Below, one piece after another: positions 46,255 through 55,587 of a DNA stretch of 64,000 nucleotides (positions within the stretch are counted from its first letter, which is position 1; every line of letters starts with the position of its first letter). The stretch is from Sulfitobacter sediminilitoris (GTDB taxonomy: Bacteria > Pseudomonadota > Alphaproteobacteria > Rhodobacterales > Rhodobacteraceae), in assembly GCF_010667575.1 (NCBI RefSeq), contig NZ_JAABNT010000003.1:372001-436000 (forward strand). Direction: 5' to 3'. Made by a program: the position numbers and the translations under genes. Below the pieces are notes generated by a model that did no database searches, was not told the origin of the DNA, and saw nothing but the letters and a program-made list of their open reading frames with translations.

Positions 46255-47443
46255 GCGCGACTCTCTTGTTTTTACCCACTGGAAGCTGGTGCTGCTGGCG
46301 ACATTGTCAACGCTGGTCATGGGCTTTGCAAGCGGCTTGCGTGCACATGAAGTCCAGCCAACGATCGGAGATCTGACGGTTGCGGACGGTCAGGCGGAAC
46401 TTGTGCTGCGGATCAATCTTGAGGCGTTTCTGGCCGGGATCGACCTTGATGCCGTCGATGATACCAATGACGCGGAGAACGCGGGCGATTACGACAGCCT
46501 GCGCGCGTTGTCGGCGTCTGAGATCGCCGCGCGCGCACCAGAGCTGATCGAAGGCTGGAACGCGCTGCCACTGCTGGTCGTGGATGGGCAACCGGTGCCC
46601 CTGTCGAGCACCGAAGTGCAGGTACCAGAGGACATCGATATCGAACTCGCTCGGGTATCAGAGTGGACGTTGACGGGCCTTGTGCCAGAGGACGCGCAAA
46701 CCGTGACCGTGACATGGCCAGACGGCGCGGGCGCAATGGTGTTGCGCCAGCAGGGCGTCGATGAACCCTTCACCGGATACCTGAATGGCAGCGAAACCAG
46801 CCCGGAGATCGCGCTGGCAGGGGGTGATGCGCAAAGCGGCCTTGGCGCCTTTACCAGCTACATTCCCGTGGGGTTCGATCATATTCTGCCGCAGGGATTG
46901 GATCACATCCTTTTTGTGCTTGGGCTGTTTTTCCTGTCCACGCACTTGGGACCACTGCTTTGGCAGGTATCCGCCTTTACGCTGGCCCATACGGTCACTT
47001 TGGCGCTGGGGGCTTTGGGCTTGGTCAACATCCCCGGCGAGATCGTTGAGCCACTGATTGCGGCGTCTATCGTCTATGTCGCGGTCGAAAACATCTTTGT
47101 CTCAGGGCTAAGCCGCTGGCGTCCCTTGGTCGTCTTCGGCTTTGGCCTGTTGCATGGCCTTGGATTCGCGTCCGTTCTGGGAGAATTCGGGTTGCCCGAA
47201 GCGCAATTCATTCCGGCGTTAATTGGGTTCAACGTAGGCGTTGAGCTGGGCCAACTGACGGTCATTGCCATGGCAGCACTGCTGATCTGGCTGGCCGTGC
47301 GCGCGGCGCTGCTGGCAAAGCTGGAAGGGGACGAAGGTGCCGTGCGCGACTATCCGGTGATGTTCCGGGCGGTATCGGTCACCGGGTCGCTCATCATTGC
47401 GATCATCGGCGTCTGGTGGGTGATTGAACGGGTGTTTCTGTAA
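46253..47443 (+). CDS. HupE/UreJ-like membrane protein
   Basis: A 396-aa protein with a signal peptide (hydrophobic residues 11-28, cleavage near LRAHE), a periplasmic domain of about 160 residues rich in Asp/Glu, then the HupE/UreJ_2 membrane domain from about residue 200: 'FDHILPQGLDHILFVLGLFFLSTH', 'FTLAHTVTLALGAL' and 'GFGLLHGLGFASVL' with conserved His residues. HupE relatives import nickel. Here the metal is unknown. It is divergent from the DUF4198 gene with overlapping start codons. Confidence 0.9.
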   Translation: MRDSLVFTHWKLVLLATLSTLVMGFASGLRAHEVQPTIGDLTVADGQAELVLRINLEAFLAGIDLDAVDDTNDAENAGDYDSLRALSASEIAARAPELIEGWNALPLLVVDGQPVPLSSTEVQVPEDIDIELARVSEWTLTGLVPEDAQTVTVTWPDGAGAMVLRQQGVDEPFTGYLNGSETSPEIALAGGDAQSGLGAFTSYIPVGFDHILPQGLDHILFVLGLFFLSTHLGPLLWQVSAFTLAHTVTLALGALGLVNIPGEIVEPLIAASIVYVAVENIFVSGLSRWRPLVVFGFGLLHGLGFASVLGEFGLPEAQFIPALIGFNVGVELGQLTVIAMAALLIWLAVRAALLAKLEGDEGAVRDYPVMFRAVSVTGSLIIAIIGVWWVIERVFL

Positions 47444-47456
47444 ACCTCCGCCAAGC

Positions 47457-48077
47457 TCATCCCATCGCGTTGATCATCTTTTCGAGCGCTGATTTTGGAT
47501 CGTCCTGTGCCCAAATCTCTTCACTGATGCCGAAAAAGTCGGTGAAGGGGGTGAGCGTGCGGATCATCACCTCGTCCAATCCGCCTTCGGCTACGATGGG
47601 AACTTCGATCACCTCGGACCACCACTGAAAGAGATCAAGCTCCGCGAATGACCCATCGCCCAAGGCTCCGGCTTGGACAGGGCCAAAGCTGACGTAGTCA
47701 GCTCCGGCTTCACCTGCTGACATGCCGTCATGTCGTGAGGTGCCGCAGAAACAGCCGACAATCGCGTCTTCGCCCAGTTCCTTGCGCGCATGGCGTACGG
47801 TGCGGGCCCCGTCAGAGAGGTGCACCCCGTCAAGGCCAAGGCGTTCGGCCAGAATAAGGTGGTCGGAAATGACAAGGGCCACATCGCGGGCATGCGTGAT
47901 CTCGCGCAGCGCGTCACCGGCGCGCGACAGGCGGTCTTCGTCTTTGGTTGCAAGCGCCAGACGCACACAAGCGACCTCATGCGCGTCCAGGACAGAGGCC
48001 AGATCGTTGGAAAAGCTGCTCAGCTCGATCTCCGGTGGCGTGATCAGATAAATCTGCGGCTGTTCCGGCGTTTCCAT
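47457..48077 (-). CDS. thiE: thiamine phosphate synthase
   Basis: A 206-aa TIM-barrel enzyme of the ThiE/TenI family that joins the thiazole and pyrimidine phosphates. Visible are 'YLITPPEIE', 'LGLDGVHLSDGARTVR', 'VGCFCGTSRHDGMSAGEAGADYVSFGPV' and 'VPIVAEGGLDE'. The second half of the barrel keeps the phosphate-binding pattern. The common HLGQ is HLSD here, as in other Rhodobacteraceae copies, so a TenI-like or divergent role cannot be excluded. It stands alone, convergent with the HupE gene. Confidence 0.82.
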   Translation of the reverse strand: METPEQPQIYLITPPEIELSSFSNDLASVLDAHEVACVRLALATKDEDRLSRAGDALREITHARDVALVISDHLILAERLGLDGVHLSDGARTVRHARKELGEDAIVGCFCGTSRHDGMSAGEAGADYVSFGPVQAGALGDGSFAELDLFQWWSEVIEVPIVAEGGLDEVMIRTLTPFTDFFGISEEIWAQDDPKSALEKMINAMG

Positions 48078-48181
48078 GGCGACGTCCTTTACTGTGTTGA
48101 ACGCCTGACTAGCCCAAGGTTTCGGAAAAGAAAACTCCCTCCAGCTTGCGGCGGTGCGGGGTGACGGATAAGAGGCGCAGC

Positions 48182-48934
48182 ATGTCTGATCCCGTGCAAA
48201 AGCCTTCTATTCCCTCAATCGTACTGGTGCGGCCCCAGATGGGCGAGAATATAGGCGCCGCCGCGCGGGCCATGTGGAATTTCGGGCTGGACCATATGCG
48301 GGTGGTCGCACCGCGTGACGGCTGGCCCAACCCGGCTGCTGTTGCCATGGCATCGGGCGCGGGGCGGCTGCTGGACGAGGCGCGCCTGTGCGCCGACCTG
48401 CCAGAGGCGCTGGCCGATGCAGATTTCGTCTTTGCCACGACAGCGCGGGATCGCGATCTGACCAAGCCGGTATTCAGCCCTGAAGCTGCAATGGCCGAGG
48501 CCGCCAGCCGTATTGAGGCAGGACAGCGTGTGGCGGTGCTGTTTGGACCGGAGCGGGCAGGGTTGGAGAACGAGGATATTGCACGGGCCAATGCGATTGT
48601 GTCGGTGCCGGTGAACCCGGCCTTTCCGTCTCTGAATCTGGCCCAATGCGTTTTGCTGATGGGTTACGAGTGGATGCGTCAGACCGGAGATGTGACTGCG
48701 CGCGAAGACGCGATGGCGGGAACCGACTGGGCATCGGGCGCCGAGGTTGAACATCTGGCAGCGCATTATGAAGAGCGCATGGAAGAGGCGGGGTTCTTCT
48801 TCCCCGAACACAAGGCGTCTTCGATGAAGGTGAACCTGCGCAACATGTGGTCCCGCATGCCGCTGACACGGGCCGACGTGCAGATGTTGCACGGCATGAT
48901 GCGGCAGATGGTGCGCTGGAAAGACCGGAAGTAA
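48182..48934 (+). CDS. trmJ: TrmJ-like RNA 2'-O-methyltransferase (SPOUT)
   Basis: A 250-aa SpoU-family methyltransferase. 'IVLVRPQMGENIGAAARAMWNFGL' is motif 1, 'LFGPERAGLENEDIARAN' motif 2 and 'NPAFPSLNLAQCVLLMGYEW' motif 3, together forming the knotted SAM site. The family member TrmJ methylates nucleotide 32 of the tRNA anticodon loop. The C-terminal helical extension is also typical. The start at 48182 (MSDPVQKP) excludes the basic upstream residues of the longer frame. Confidence 0.9.
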   Translation: MSDPVQKPSIPSIVLVRPQMGENIGAAARAMWNFGLDHMRVVAPRDGWPNPAAVAMASGAGRLLDEARLCADLPEALADADFVFATTARDRDLTKPVFSPEAAMAEAASRIEAGQRVAVLFGPERAGLENEDIARANAIVSVPVNPAFPSLNLAQCVLLMGYEWMRQTGDVTAREDAMAGTDWASGAEVEHLAAHYEERMEEAGFFFPEHKASSMKVNLRNMWSRMPLTRADVQMLHGMMRQMVRWKDRK

Positions 48935-49098
48935 CGTATGGTTTGCCCGCCAGGACTTGTGCAGGCGGACAATGCTTTGAAGTTTTCGTGAACATTCATG
49001 CTTTGGCGTTGCGACAAATGTGACGGGACGGCTGGCTGCTCTAGACGTTCGGGACTGCTTGCCTTACCTCTCCTTCGACAGCGATTTAGAGGCGAAAC

Positions 49099-50250
49099 AT
49101 GGCTGAGAAACGCAAGCTTTTTGAAGAAGTCGGCAGCGCTGAGGCTGCAAAACCGGTGGCACAGACTGGTGTTATTGATCGGGGCAGACGCAGCGCGCGC
49201 GGGGCGATCCGCGTCTGGCTTATGATCCTTTTTGCGCTGGTCTTTGTGATGATTGCGGTTGGCGGTATGACGCGGCTGACGGACTCTGGTCTGTCGATCA
49301 CCGAATGGCGTCCGCTGACAGGGGCCATACCGCCACTGAACGATGCCGATTGGGCGTCGGAATTCGAGAAATACAAAGCGATCGATGAATTCCAGTTGCA
49401 GAACGCCTGGATGACGCTGGCGGACTTTAAAGTCATCTACTGGTGGGAATGGGGCCATCGCCAATTGGGGCGTGTGATCGGTCTGGTCTGGGCGATTGGG
49501 TTTTTGTGGTTCCTGCTGCGCCGGCAGATCCCGGCAGGCTGGACGGGGCGGCTTTTGTTGCTGGGCGGTCTTGGCGGCCTTCAGGGTGCCATCGGCTGGT
49601 GGATGGTGGCGTCTGGCGTGACCAGCGGCGAAGGCATGCTGGATGTTGCCAGCTACCGGTTGGCGACACACCTTGGTCTGGCCTTTGTGATACTTGGGTT
49701 TATCACCTGGTACATGCTGATGCTGGGCCGCGAAGAGCGCGATTTAATGCAGGCGCGGCGGGCCAAGGAGGCCAAGCAGTTCAGCCTCGCGACCGGGCTT
49801 TTGCACTTCAGCTTTCTGCAAATTTTGCTGGGCGCGCTGGTGGCCGGCATTGATGCGGGCCGATATTTCGTGGACTGGCCGCTGATGCAGGGGCAGTTCT
49901 TTCCCCCCGATGCTTTTGACCTGACGCCCGCATGGCGCAATTTCTTTGAAAACGCAGGATTGGTGCAGTTCATGCACCGGATGAGCGGGTATCTGTTGTT
50001 CATCTTTGGTGTCGTCGTCTGGCTGAGAGGGCGCAAATCGGCGCATCCCGCGACCCGCTTTGCTTTCAACGCGGTGATGGCGGTGCTGAGCCTGCAGATC
50101 GTATGGGGCATCACAACGGTTCTCTATGCGGCACCGGTTCATATCGCACTTGTGCATCAGGCACTGGCCGTGGTTCTGTGGGTGCTGATCCTTCGGGCAC
50201 GGTTCTTGAGCGCATACCCGATTGCCACATCCCTCAGAGGACCTGCCTGA
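49099..50250 (+). CDS. ctaA: heme A synthase
   Basis: A 383-aa membrane enzyme (COX15/CtaA) that oxidises heme O to heme A for cytochrome oxidase. Eight helices are visible, and the heme-ligand histidines occur in 'WWEWGHRQLGR', 'LATHLGLAFV', 'QFMHRMSGYL' and 'ALVHQALAV'. 'VGGMTRLTDSGLSITEWRPLTGAIPP' is the family N-terminal signature. The stop overlaps the next start as TGATG, so it is translationally coupled to an M32 carboxypeptidase. Confidence 0.96.
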   Translation: MAEKRKLFEEVGSAEAAKPVAQTGVIDRGRRSARGAIRVWLMILFALVFVMIAVGGMTRLTDSGLSITEWRPLTGAIPPLNDADWASEFEKYKAIDEFQLQNAWMTLADFKVIYWWEWGHRQLGRVIGLVWAIGFLWFLLRRQIPAGWTGRLLLLGGLGGLQGAIGWWMVASGVTSGEGMLDVASYRLATHLGLAFVILGFITWYMLMLGREERDLMQARRAKEAKQFSLATGLLHFSFLQILLGALVAGIDAGRYFVDWPLMQGQFFPPDAFDLTPAWRNFFENAGLVQFMHRMSGYLLFIFGVVVWLRGRKSAHPATRFAFNAVMAVLSLQIVWGITTVLYAAPVHIALVHQALAVVLWVLILRARFLSAYPIATSLRGPA

Positions 50251-51725
50251 TGACAGCTTATGATGACCTAATGGCGCACCAGCGCGAAACTCAGGCACTT
50301 GCGCAGGTGATGGGGCGACTGGGGTGGGATCAGGAAACCATGATGCCGCGCGGTGCGGCGCCTCAGCGGGGCGAGGAAATGGCGGCGCTGGAAAGTGTGT
50401 TGCACGCACGCCGGACCGATCCAAGGATCGCAGACTGGTTGGGCGCAATTAACGAACCAAAGTTGGACGAGGCCGGCCGGGCGAACCTACGTCACATTCG
50501 CCGAAGTTTTGACCGGGCCAGCAAAGTGCCGGCCGCTCTGGCTGCTCGGATCGCGCGGGTGACGTCCGAAGCGCAGGGCATCTGGGCAGAAGCAAGAGCC
50601 AATGATGATTTCAAGTCCTTTGTGCCGACGCTGAGCGAGGTGCTATCTCTGAAACGTGAGGAAGGGCAGGCGTTGGCCATGGGCGGCGATGTCTATGACG
50701 CAATGCTGGATGACTATGAGCCGGGCACCACGGGCGCGGAACTTGAAGCGATGTTCGGTGCCTTGCGGCCCGAGCTAAGCACCTTGCGTGCTGCTGTGCG
50801 TGAGGCGGAAGCGCCGCCACGATTGACCGGAACATTTGATGAAAATGCGCAGATGAAACTGACGCGCCAACTGGCCCGCAGCTTTGGCTATGACATGAGC
50901 CATGGGCGTGTGGATAAGGCCGTGCATCCGTTCTCTTCCGGTTCGGGACTGGATGTGCGGATCACCACCCGCACGAATGAGACCGATCCCTTCAATTGTT
51001 TCTATTCCACGATCCATGAAGTCGGACATGCTGCTTATGAACAGGGCATAGACCGCAATTACCTGCTGACGCCACTGGGCCAGGGTGTGTCGATGGGTGT
51101 TCACGAAAGCCAGAGCCGGATCTACGAGAATCAAATTGGCCGCAGCCGCGCCTTTACTGGCTGGCTCTTTGGTCAGATGAAGGATGCTTTTGGCGATTTC
51201 GGGGTGTCGGACGCCGAGACATTCTACCGGATTGTCAACCGGGTGTCTGACGGGTTCATTCGTACCGAAGCAGATGAATTGCAATATAATCTGCATGTTT
51301 TGATGCGTTTCGATCTTGAACGGGCGCTGGTGGCGCATGACCTTCAGGTGAATGACCTAGAGGCCGCCTGGAACGATCGTTTCGAGGCGGATTTTGGTTA
51401 TCCCGTTGATAAGGCGTCAAACGGTGTGCTTCAGGACGTTCATTGGTCCGTTGGACTGATTGGGTATTTCCCGACATACAGCCTTGGTAATGTCTACGCC
51501 GGATGTCTGCACGATGCCTTGCGGCGTGATGTTCCGGAACTGGATGCACAGCTGGCGCAGGGCGATACCACGGCTGCGACGGGCTGGCTTAACCAAAATG
51601 TGCAGAAACACGGGGGGCTATACGAACCCAAAGAGGTAATCGAAAAGGCCAGCGGTCAACCTCCGAGCGAGTCGCCGTTGTTGAGTTATCTTAAAGGTAA
51701 ATTCAGCGAATTGTATGCGATTTGA
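50250..51725 (+). CDS. carboxypeptidase M32
   Basis: A 491-aa cytosolic metallocarboxypeptidase of the Taq family. The zinc motif HEVGH is at 256-260 and the third ligand lies in 'GVHESQSRIYEN'. 'HPFSSGSGLDVRITTR', 'DPFNCFYSTIHE' and 'GYFPTYSLGNVYAGCL' are family hallmarks. I start at the ATG at 50250 that overlaps the ctaA stop; the longer frame upstream is inside ctaA. A terminator-like hairpin follows at 51733. Confidence 0.95.
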   Translation: MTAYDDLMAHQRETQALAQVMGRLGWDQETMMPRGAAPQRGEEMAALESVLHARRTDPRIADWLGAINEPKLDEAGRANLRHIRRSFDRASKVPAALAARIARVTSEAQGIWAEARANDDFKSFVPTLSEVLSLKREEGQALAMGGDVYDAMLDDYEPGTTGAELEAMFGALRPELSTLRAAVREAEAPPRLTGTFDENAQMKLTRQLARSFGYDMSHGRVDKAVHPFSSGSGLDVRITTRTNETDPFNCFYSTIHEVGHAAYEQGIDRNYLLTPLGQGVSMGVHESQSRIYENQIGRSRAFTGWLFGQMKDAFGDFGVSDAETFYRIVNRVSDGFIRTEADELQYNLHVLMRFDLERALVAHDLQVNDLEAAWNDRFEADFGYPVDKASNGVLQDVHWSVGLIGYFPTYSLGNVYAGCLHDALRRDVPELDAQLAQGDTTAATGWLNQNVQKHGGLYEPKEVIEKASGQPPSESPLLSYLKGKFSELYAI

Positions 51726-51732
51726 TGGGCTG

Positions 51733-51757
51733 ATACCGCTTTCAACTGCGGTATTTC
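51733..51757 (+). terminator. terminator-like hairpin after the M32 gene
   Basis: ATACCGC (51733-51739) pairs with GCGGTAT (51748-51754) around an 8-nt loop and is followed by TTTCT. The right arm can instead pair with a downstream copy (AAATACCG, 51774-51781), giving two mutually exclusive hairpins. Confidence 0.5.
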
Positions 51758-51883
51758 TGACCAAACCATACTAAAATACCGTAATTCGTAACGAAAACCT
51801 GTGAAATAGAAGTAATTGCTTTTCGTGAGCAAGGTCACATGGCATAAGAAATTCAAGATTTTTCGGCCTACAGGAGAAACAAA

Positions 51884-52189
51884 ATGAAAAAAGTACTTAC
51901 CATCGCCGCAGCGCTCTCTGTGGCTGCATCCGCGACTTTCGCAAATCCGAATTACCCCGTTGAAGTGACAAAAGACGGCGTTGTTTACAACTGCGCATCC
52001 GATCTGGTTGTTGTTGATGGCGTCCAGTCCCGCAAGTGCGTCACGGCTGGCGGCTCCAGCGAAGCGGGCGGTGGTCTGTTTGCGCTTGGCCTTGGCGGTT
52101 TCGGCGCCGTGGGTCTGGGAATTCTGAGCATTATTTTTGTCGGCGTCGCACTTGACGATGACGACGATACAACGAACGGCACCAACTAA
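51884..52189 (+). CDS. small exported membrane protein with acidic tail (101 aa)
   Basis: It has a signal peptide (MKKVLTIAAALSVAASATFA), then a short domain with two cysteines ('VVYNCASDLVVVDGVQSRKCVT') that could form a disulfide, a Gly/Ser linker, one hydrophobic helix (about 68-88, LGGFGAVGLGILSIIFVGVA) and a tail of five aspartates ending DTTNGTN. CAGGAG precedes the ATG and a strong terminator follows. This general layout occurs in unnamed Rhodobacteraceae small proteins; the function is unknown. Confidence 0.85.
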   Translation: MKKVLTIAAALSVAASATFANPNYPVEVTKDGVVYNCASDLVVVDGVQSRKCVTAGGSSEAGGGLFALGLGGFGAVGLGILSIIFVGVALDDDDDTTNGTN

Positions 52190-52212
52190 ACCCAAGTTGG
52201 TTCAGATATTAG

Positions 52213-52243
52213 AAAAGGCTCCCCGGTTGTGGGAGCCTTTTTT
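52213..52243. terminator. bidirectional intrinsic terminator
   Basis: AAAAGGCTCCC (52213-52223) pairs perfectly with GGGAGCCTTTT (52231-52241) around a 7-nt loop. On the plus strand it ends in six Ts after the 101-aa gene; on the minus strand it ends in TTTTCT after gyrA. It can serve both convergent genes. Confidence 0.9.
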
Positions 52244-52292
52244 GTTTATTGATGCAGCAAGACTTACGCGTGCGACGGGATAACAAGGCTGA

Positions 52293-55037
52293 TTATTCTG
52301 CCTCGGTTTCCTCTTCATCGCCCTGATCTGCGATCCATGCGACGCTGACGACTTCTTCGCCCTTGCCTGTATCGAAGACCTTCACACCACCAGCGCTACG
52401 TGATCTGAAGGAGATGCCTTCGACCGGCACGCGGATCGACTGTCCCTTGGATGTGGCGAGCATGATCTGATCGTCCATCTCGACCGGGAAGCTGGCCACG
52501 ATATTGCCGCCCCGCATGGCCTTGTCCATCGCGGTCACACCCAGGCCGCCGCGCCCGCGCACAGGGTAGTCGTGGCTTGAGCTGAGTTTACCGGAGCCTT
52601 TGGCGGTGATTGTCAGAATCAGGTTTTCCGCCGCCGACATCTCGGCATAGCGTGCCTGATCAATTGTCGCGTTTGGATCGACTTCTTCATCTTCATCCTC
52701 TGTGCCGTCGTCCGCAATACCGGCCATTGCGCGGCGCATCTTCAGGTACGCGGTACGTTCCTCTGAAGTGGCATCGAAGTGGCGAATGATCGACATTGAG
52801 ACAACCTTGTCATCGCCGCCCAGTTTAATACCCCGCACACCGACCGAAGAACGCGAGTTGAACACGCGTACATCGGTTGCCGGAAAACGGATTGCGCGAC
52901 CGGAATTGGTGACCAGCATCACATCGTCGTCATTCGAGGCGATGCGTGCGTTGATCAGCGTCGTGTCGGCATGTTCATCCTCGAACTTCATCGCGATCTT
53001 GCCGTTTCGCATGACATTGGTGAAATCCGACAGCTTATTGCGGCGGACCGTGCCAGCGGAGGTGGCAAAGACCACCTGCAGATCATCCCATTCTTCCTCA
53101 TCCCGGTCCACCGGCATGATCGCCGCGATGGAAACGCCCGTCGGGATCGGCAAGATGTTCACGATCGCCTTGCCTTTGGCCGTGCGTCCCCCTTGCGGCA
53201 GACGCCAGGTCTTGAGCTTGTAGACCATGCCATCTGTGGTGAAGAACAGCAGTTGGGTATGGGTATTGGCAACAAAGAGGGTGGTAACAACATCCTCTTC
53301 CTTGGTCGCCATGCCGGACACACCCTTGCCGCCGCGCCGCTGACTTCGGAAATCGGCCAACGGTGTCCGCTTGATATAGCCAGCCGAAGTGACGGTCACG
53401 ACCATATCCTCACGCGCGATCAGATCTTCATCTTCCATGTCGCCGGACCAGTCGACGATCTCGGTGCGGCGCGGCACGGCAAAGAGTTCACGGACCTCTT
53501 TCATCTCATCCGAGATGATGCCCATGATCCGTTCGCGCGAGCCCAGAATTTCGAGGTATTCCTTGATCTTACCTGCCAGCTCTTCCAGCTCGTCAGTGAC
53601 TTCTTTTACACCGATCTGTGTCAGGCGCTGCAGGCGCAATTCCAGAATGGCACGTGCCTGTGCTTCGGACAGGTTATAGGTCCCATCGTCGTTGGCTGTA
53701 TGGGTCGGATCATCAATCAATGCGATGTAGGGCAGGATGTCTTTGGCCGGCCAGCGGCGGGTCATCAGTTTTTCACGCGCCTCACCTGCATCTGCAGAAG
53801 ATCGGATGGTGGCGACGATTTCATCAATGTTGGTGACGGCAACGGCCAAGCCACACAAGATGTGACTGCGGTCGCGTGCTTTGCGCAGCAGGTGCGCCGT
53901 ACGTCGGGCGACGACCTCTTCGCGGAAATCGAGGAAGGCTGTAAGGAACCGGCGTAGTGTCAGCGTTTCCGGGCGGCCACCATTCAACGCCAACATGTTG
54001 CAGCCAAAGTACGTCTGCAGCGGCGTGAAGCGGAAAAGCTGATTCAGCACCACCTCTGCGGTTGCGTCACGCTTCAGCTCCACCACGACGCGGACGCCGT
54101 TGCGGTCGGATTCGTCCTGAACATGGGCGATGCCTTCGATCTTTTTCTCGCGTGCCTGTTCGGCGATGCGTTCGATCATCGTGGCCTTGTTCACCTGATA
54201 GGGGATCTCATCGATGACGATGGCCCAGCGGTCCTTGCGGATCTCCTCGACCCGTGTTTTCGCACGGATGACAACGCTGCCGCGCCCTTCAAGGTACGCT
54301 TTTCGCGCGCCGGACCGGCCCAACATGATGCCGCCAGTCGGAAAATCGGGGCCGGGGACGTATTCAATCAGTTGCTCGGACGTCAGGTCGGGTTCTTCGA
54401 TCAGCGCTAGGCAGGCGTCGATGACTTCGCCAAGGTTATGGGGCGGGATGTTCGTGGCCATGCCGACCGCGATACCGCCTGCGCCGTTGACCAGCATGTT
54501 GGGAAAGCGGGCAGGGAGCACTGTCGGCTCCTTCTGCTTGCCATCGTAGTTGTCCTGAAAATCGACCGTTTCCTTGTCGATGTCAGCCAGCAGATAGGCT
54601 GCGGGTTTGTCCATGCGTACTTCGGTATAGCGCATCGCGGCGGCATTATCGCCGTCCATGGAGCCAAAGTTGCCCTGACCATCCAGCAGCGGCAGAGACA
54701 TCGAGAAATCCTGCGCCATGCGGACAAGCGCATCGTAGATCGCGGAGTCGCCATGCGGGTGGTACTGGCCCATTACGTCACCGACGGGCCGTGCCGATTT
54801 GCGGTAGGCCTTGTCGTGCGTGTTGCCGGTCTCATGCATGGCGAACAGAATACGCCGATGGACCGGCTTTAGACCGTCGCGCAGGTCCGGAATCGCACGG
54901 CTAACGATGACCGACATCGCATAGTCCAGATAGGACGTCCGCATCTCATCTTCGATAGAGACCGTCGGGCCGTCATACACGGGGCGTGCGGGCGGCATTT
55001 CGTCTTCGTTTTCAGGTGTTTCTGGCGTGTCGTTCAC
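52293..55037 (-). CDS. gyrA: DNA gyrase subunit A
   Basis: A 914-aa breakage-reunion subunit. The catalytic Tyr is Y137 in 'AAAMRYTEV'. The quinolone-resistance region reads '[13 protein letters not shown]', with Ser98 and Asp102 matching the sensitive E. coli S83/D87 state. The C-terminal wrapping domain carries the GyrA box '[11 protein letters not shown]', which separates GyrA from ParC. An acidic insert (EDEDEE, near residues 780-786) lies between blades, and the tail is also acidic. A terminator lies past the stop. Confidence 0.97.
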   Translation of the reverse strand: MNDTPETPENEDEMPPARPVYDGPTVSIEDEMRTSYLDYAMSVIVSRAIPDLRDGLKPVHRRILFAMHETGNTHDKAYRKSARPVGDVMGQYHPHGDSAIYDALVRMAQDFSMSLPLLDGQGNFGSMDGDNAAAMRYTEVRMDKPAAYLLADIDKETVDFQDNYDGKQKEPTVLPARFPNMLVNGAGGIAVGMATNIPPHNLGEVIDACLALIEEPDLTSEQLIEYVPGPDFPTGGIMLGRSGARKAYLEGRGSVVIRAKTRVEEIRKDRWAIVIDEIPYQVNKATMIERIAEQAREKKIEGIAHVQDESDRNGVRVVVELKRDATAEVVLNQLFRFTPLQTYFGCNMLALNGGRPETLTLRRFLTAFLDFREEVVARRTAHLLRKARDRSHILCGLAVAVTNIDEIVATIRSSADAGEAREKLMTRRWPAKDILPYIALIDDPTHTANDDGTYNLSEAQARAILELRLQRLTQIGVKEVTDELEELAGKIKEYLEILGSRERIMGIISDEMKEVRELFAVPRRTEIVDWSGDMEDEDLIAREDMVVTVTSAGYIKRTPLADFRSQRRGGKGVSGMATKEEDVVTTLFVANTHTQLLFFTTDGMVYKLKTWRLPQGGRTAKGKAIVNILPIPTGVSIAAIMPVDRDEEEWDDLQVVFATSAGTVRRNKLSDFTNVMRNGKIAMKFEDEHADTTLINARIASNDDDVMLVTNSGRAIRFPATDVRVFNSRSSVGVRGIKLGGDDKVVSMSIIRHFDATSEERTAYLKMRRAMAGIADDGTEDEDEEVDPNATIDQARYAEMSAAENLILTITAKGSGKLSSSHDYPVRGRGGLGVTAMDKAMRGGNIVASFPVEMDDQIMLATSKGQSIRVPVEGISFRSRSAGGVKVFDTGKGEEVVSVAWIADQGDEEETEAE

Positions 55038-55079
55038 GTTCTCTGCCTAGATAAGTTCGCACTCTATATCTTGGGGCGA

Positions 55080-55109
55080 TTTATAGCACCCTGCGCATAT
55101 AAGGTGCAA
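55080..55109 (-). promoter_or_regulatory. candidate gyrA promoter
   Basis: On the minus strand TTGCAC (55109-55104) and TATAAA (55085-55080) are 18 nt apart, about 43 nt before the gyrA start. The -10 is good; the -35 matches only at TTG. Confidence 0.35.
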
Positions 55110-55237
55110 TGGCTGTGGCCGCCCTGCATCGGTTTCTTGGGGGTGCCAATCACAAGATGCTGTTTTCATTGAAAAGTAATTGAAATGTAAATGATTTGTG
55201 GCAGGCTGAATGGGCAGCAACAAGAAAGGAGGTCTGA

Positions 55238-55507
55238 ATGACCCCATCTGAGACTGAGCTGATGCTCAAGGGTTATGGGCTGACCACGGCAGAGATTTTC
55301 TATCGCATGCCGGACTATACCCATGTTTTGAACAGCTATATCTGGCAGGAATACGATCTGGCGCCTGACCATCCGAAGCTGTTCGAGTTCGTTGAATTCT
55401 GGCAGGCCAAGATCGAAGGGCCGCTTCATTCCGTTCGCTTTACGCACCGCAAGATGATTTCTCCGGGTGAATGGCAGAACCAAGTAGGTGAGTTCACACT
55501 CCACTAA
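55238..55507 (+). CDS. usg: Usg family protein
   Basis: An 89-aa protein beginning MTPSETELMLKGYGLTTAEI, then 'YRMPDYTHVLNSYIWQEYDLAPDHPKL'; these match the alphaproteobacterial Usg proteins, first noted upstream of trpF in Caulobacter. The function is unknown. It has a very strong ribosome site (AAAGGAGGT) and is divergent from gyrA. No trp genes are near. Confidence 0.93.
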   Translation: MTPSETELMLKGYGLTTAEIFYRMPDYTHVLNSYIWQEYDLAPDHPKLFEFVEFWQAKIEGPLHSVRFTHRKMISPGEWQNQVGEFTLH

Positions 55508-55587
55508 GAGACGCCACGTCGCATCTTTTTCGCTACGCGCTGTAACGCGTTGCGGGATAGGCTGTGCTTAACCTTGGGAGAGAGCAC

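Noticed and set aside
52971-53957. 328-aa plus-strand frame inside gyrA
   Set aside because: Antisense to a certain housekeeping gene.
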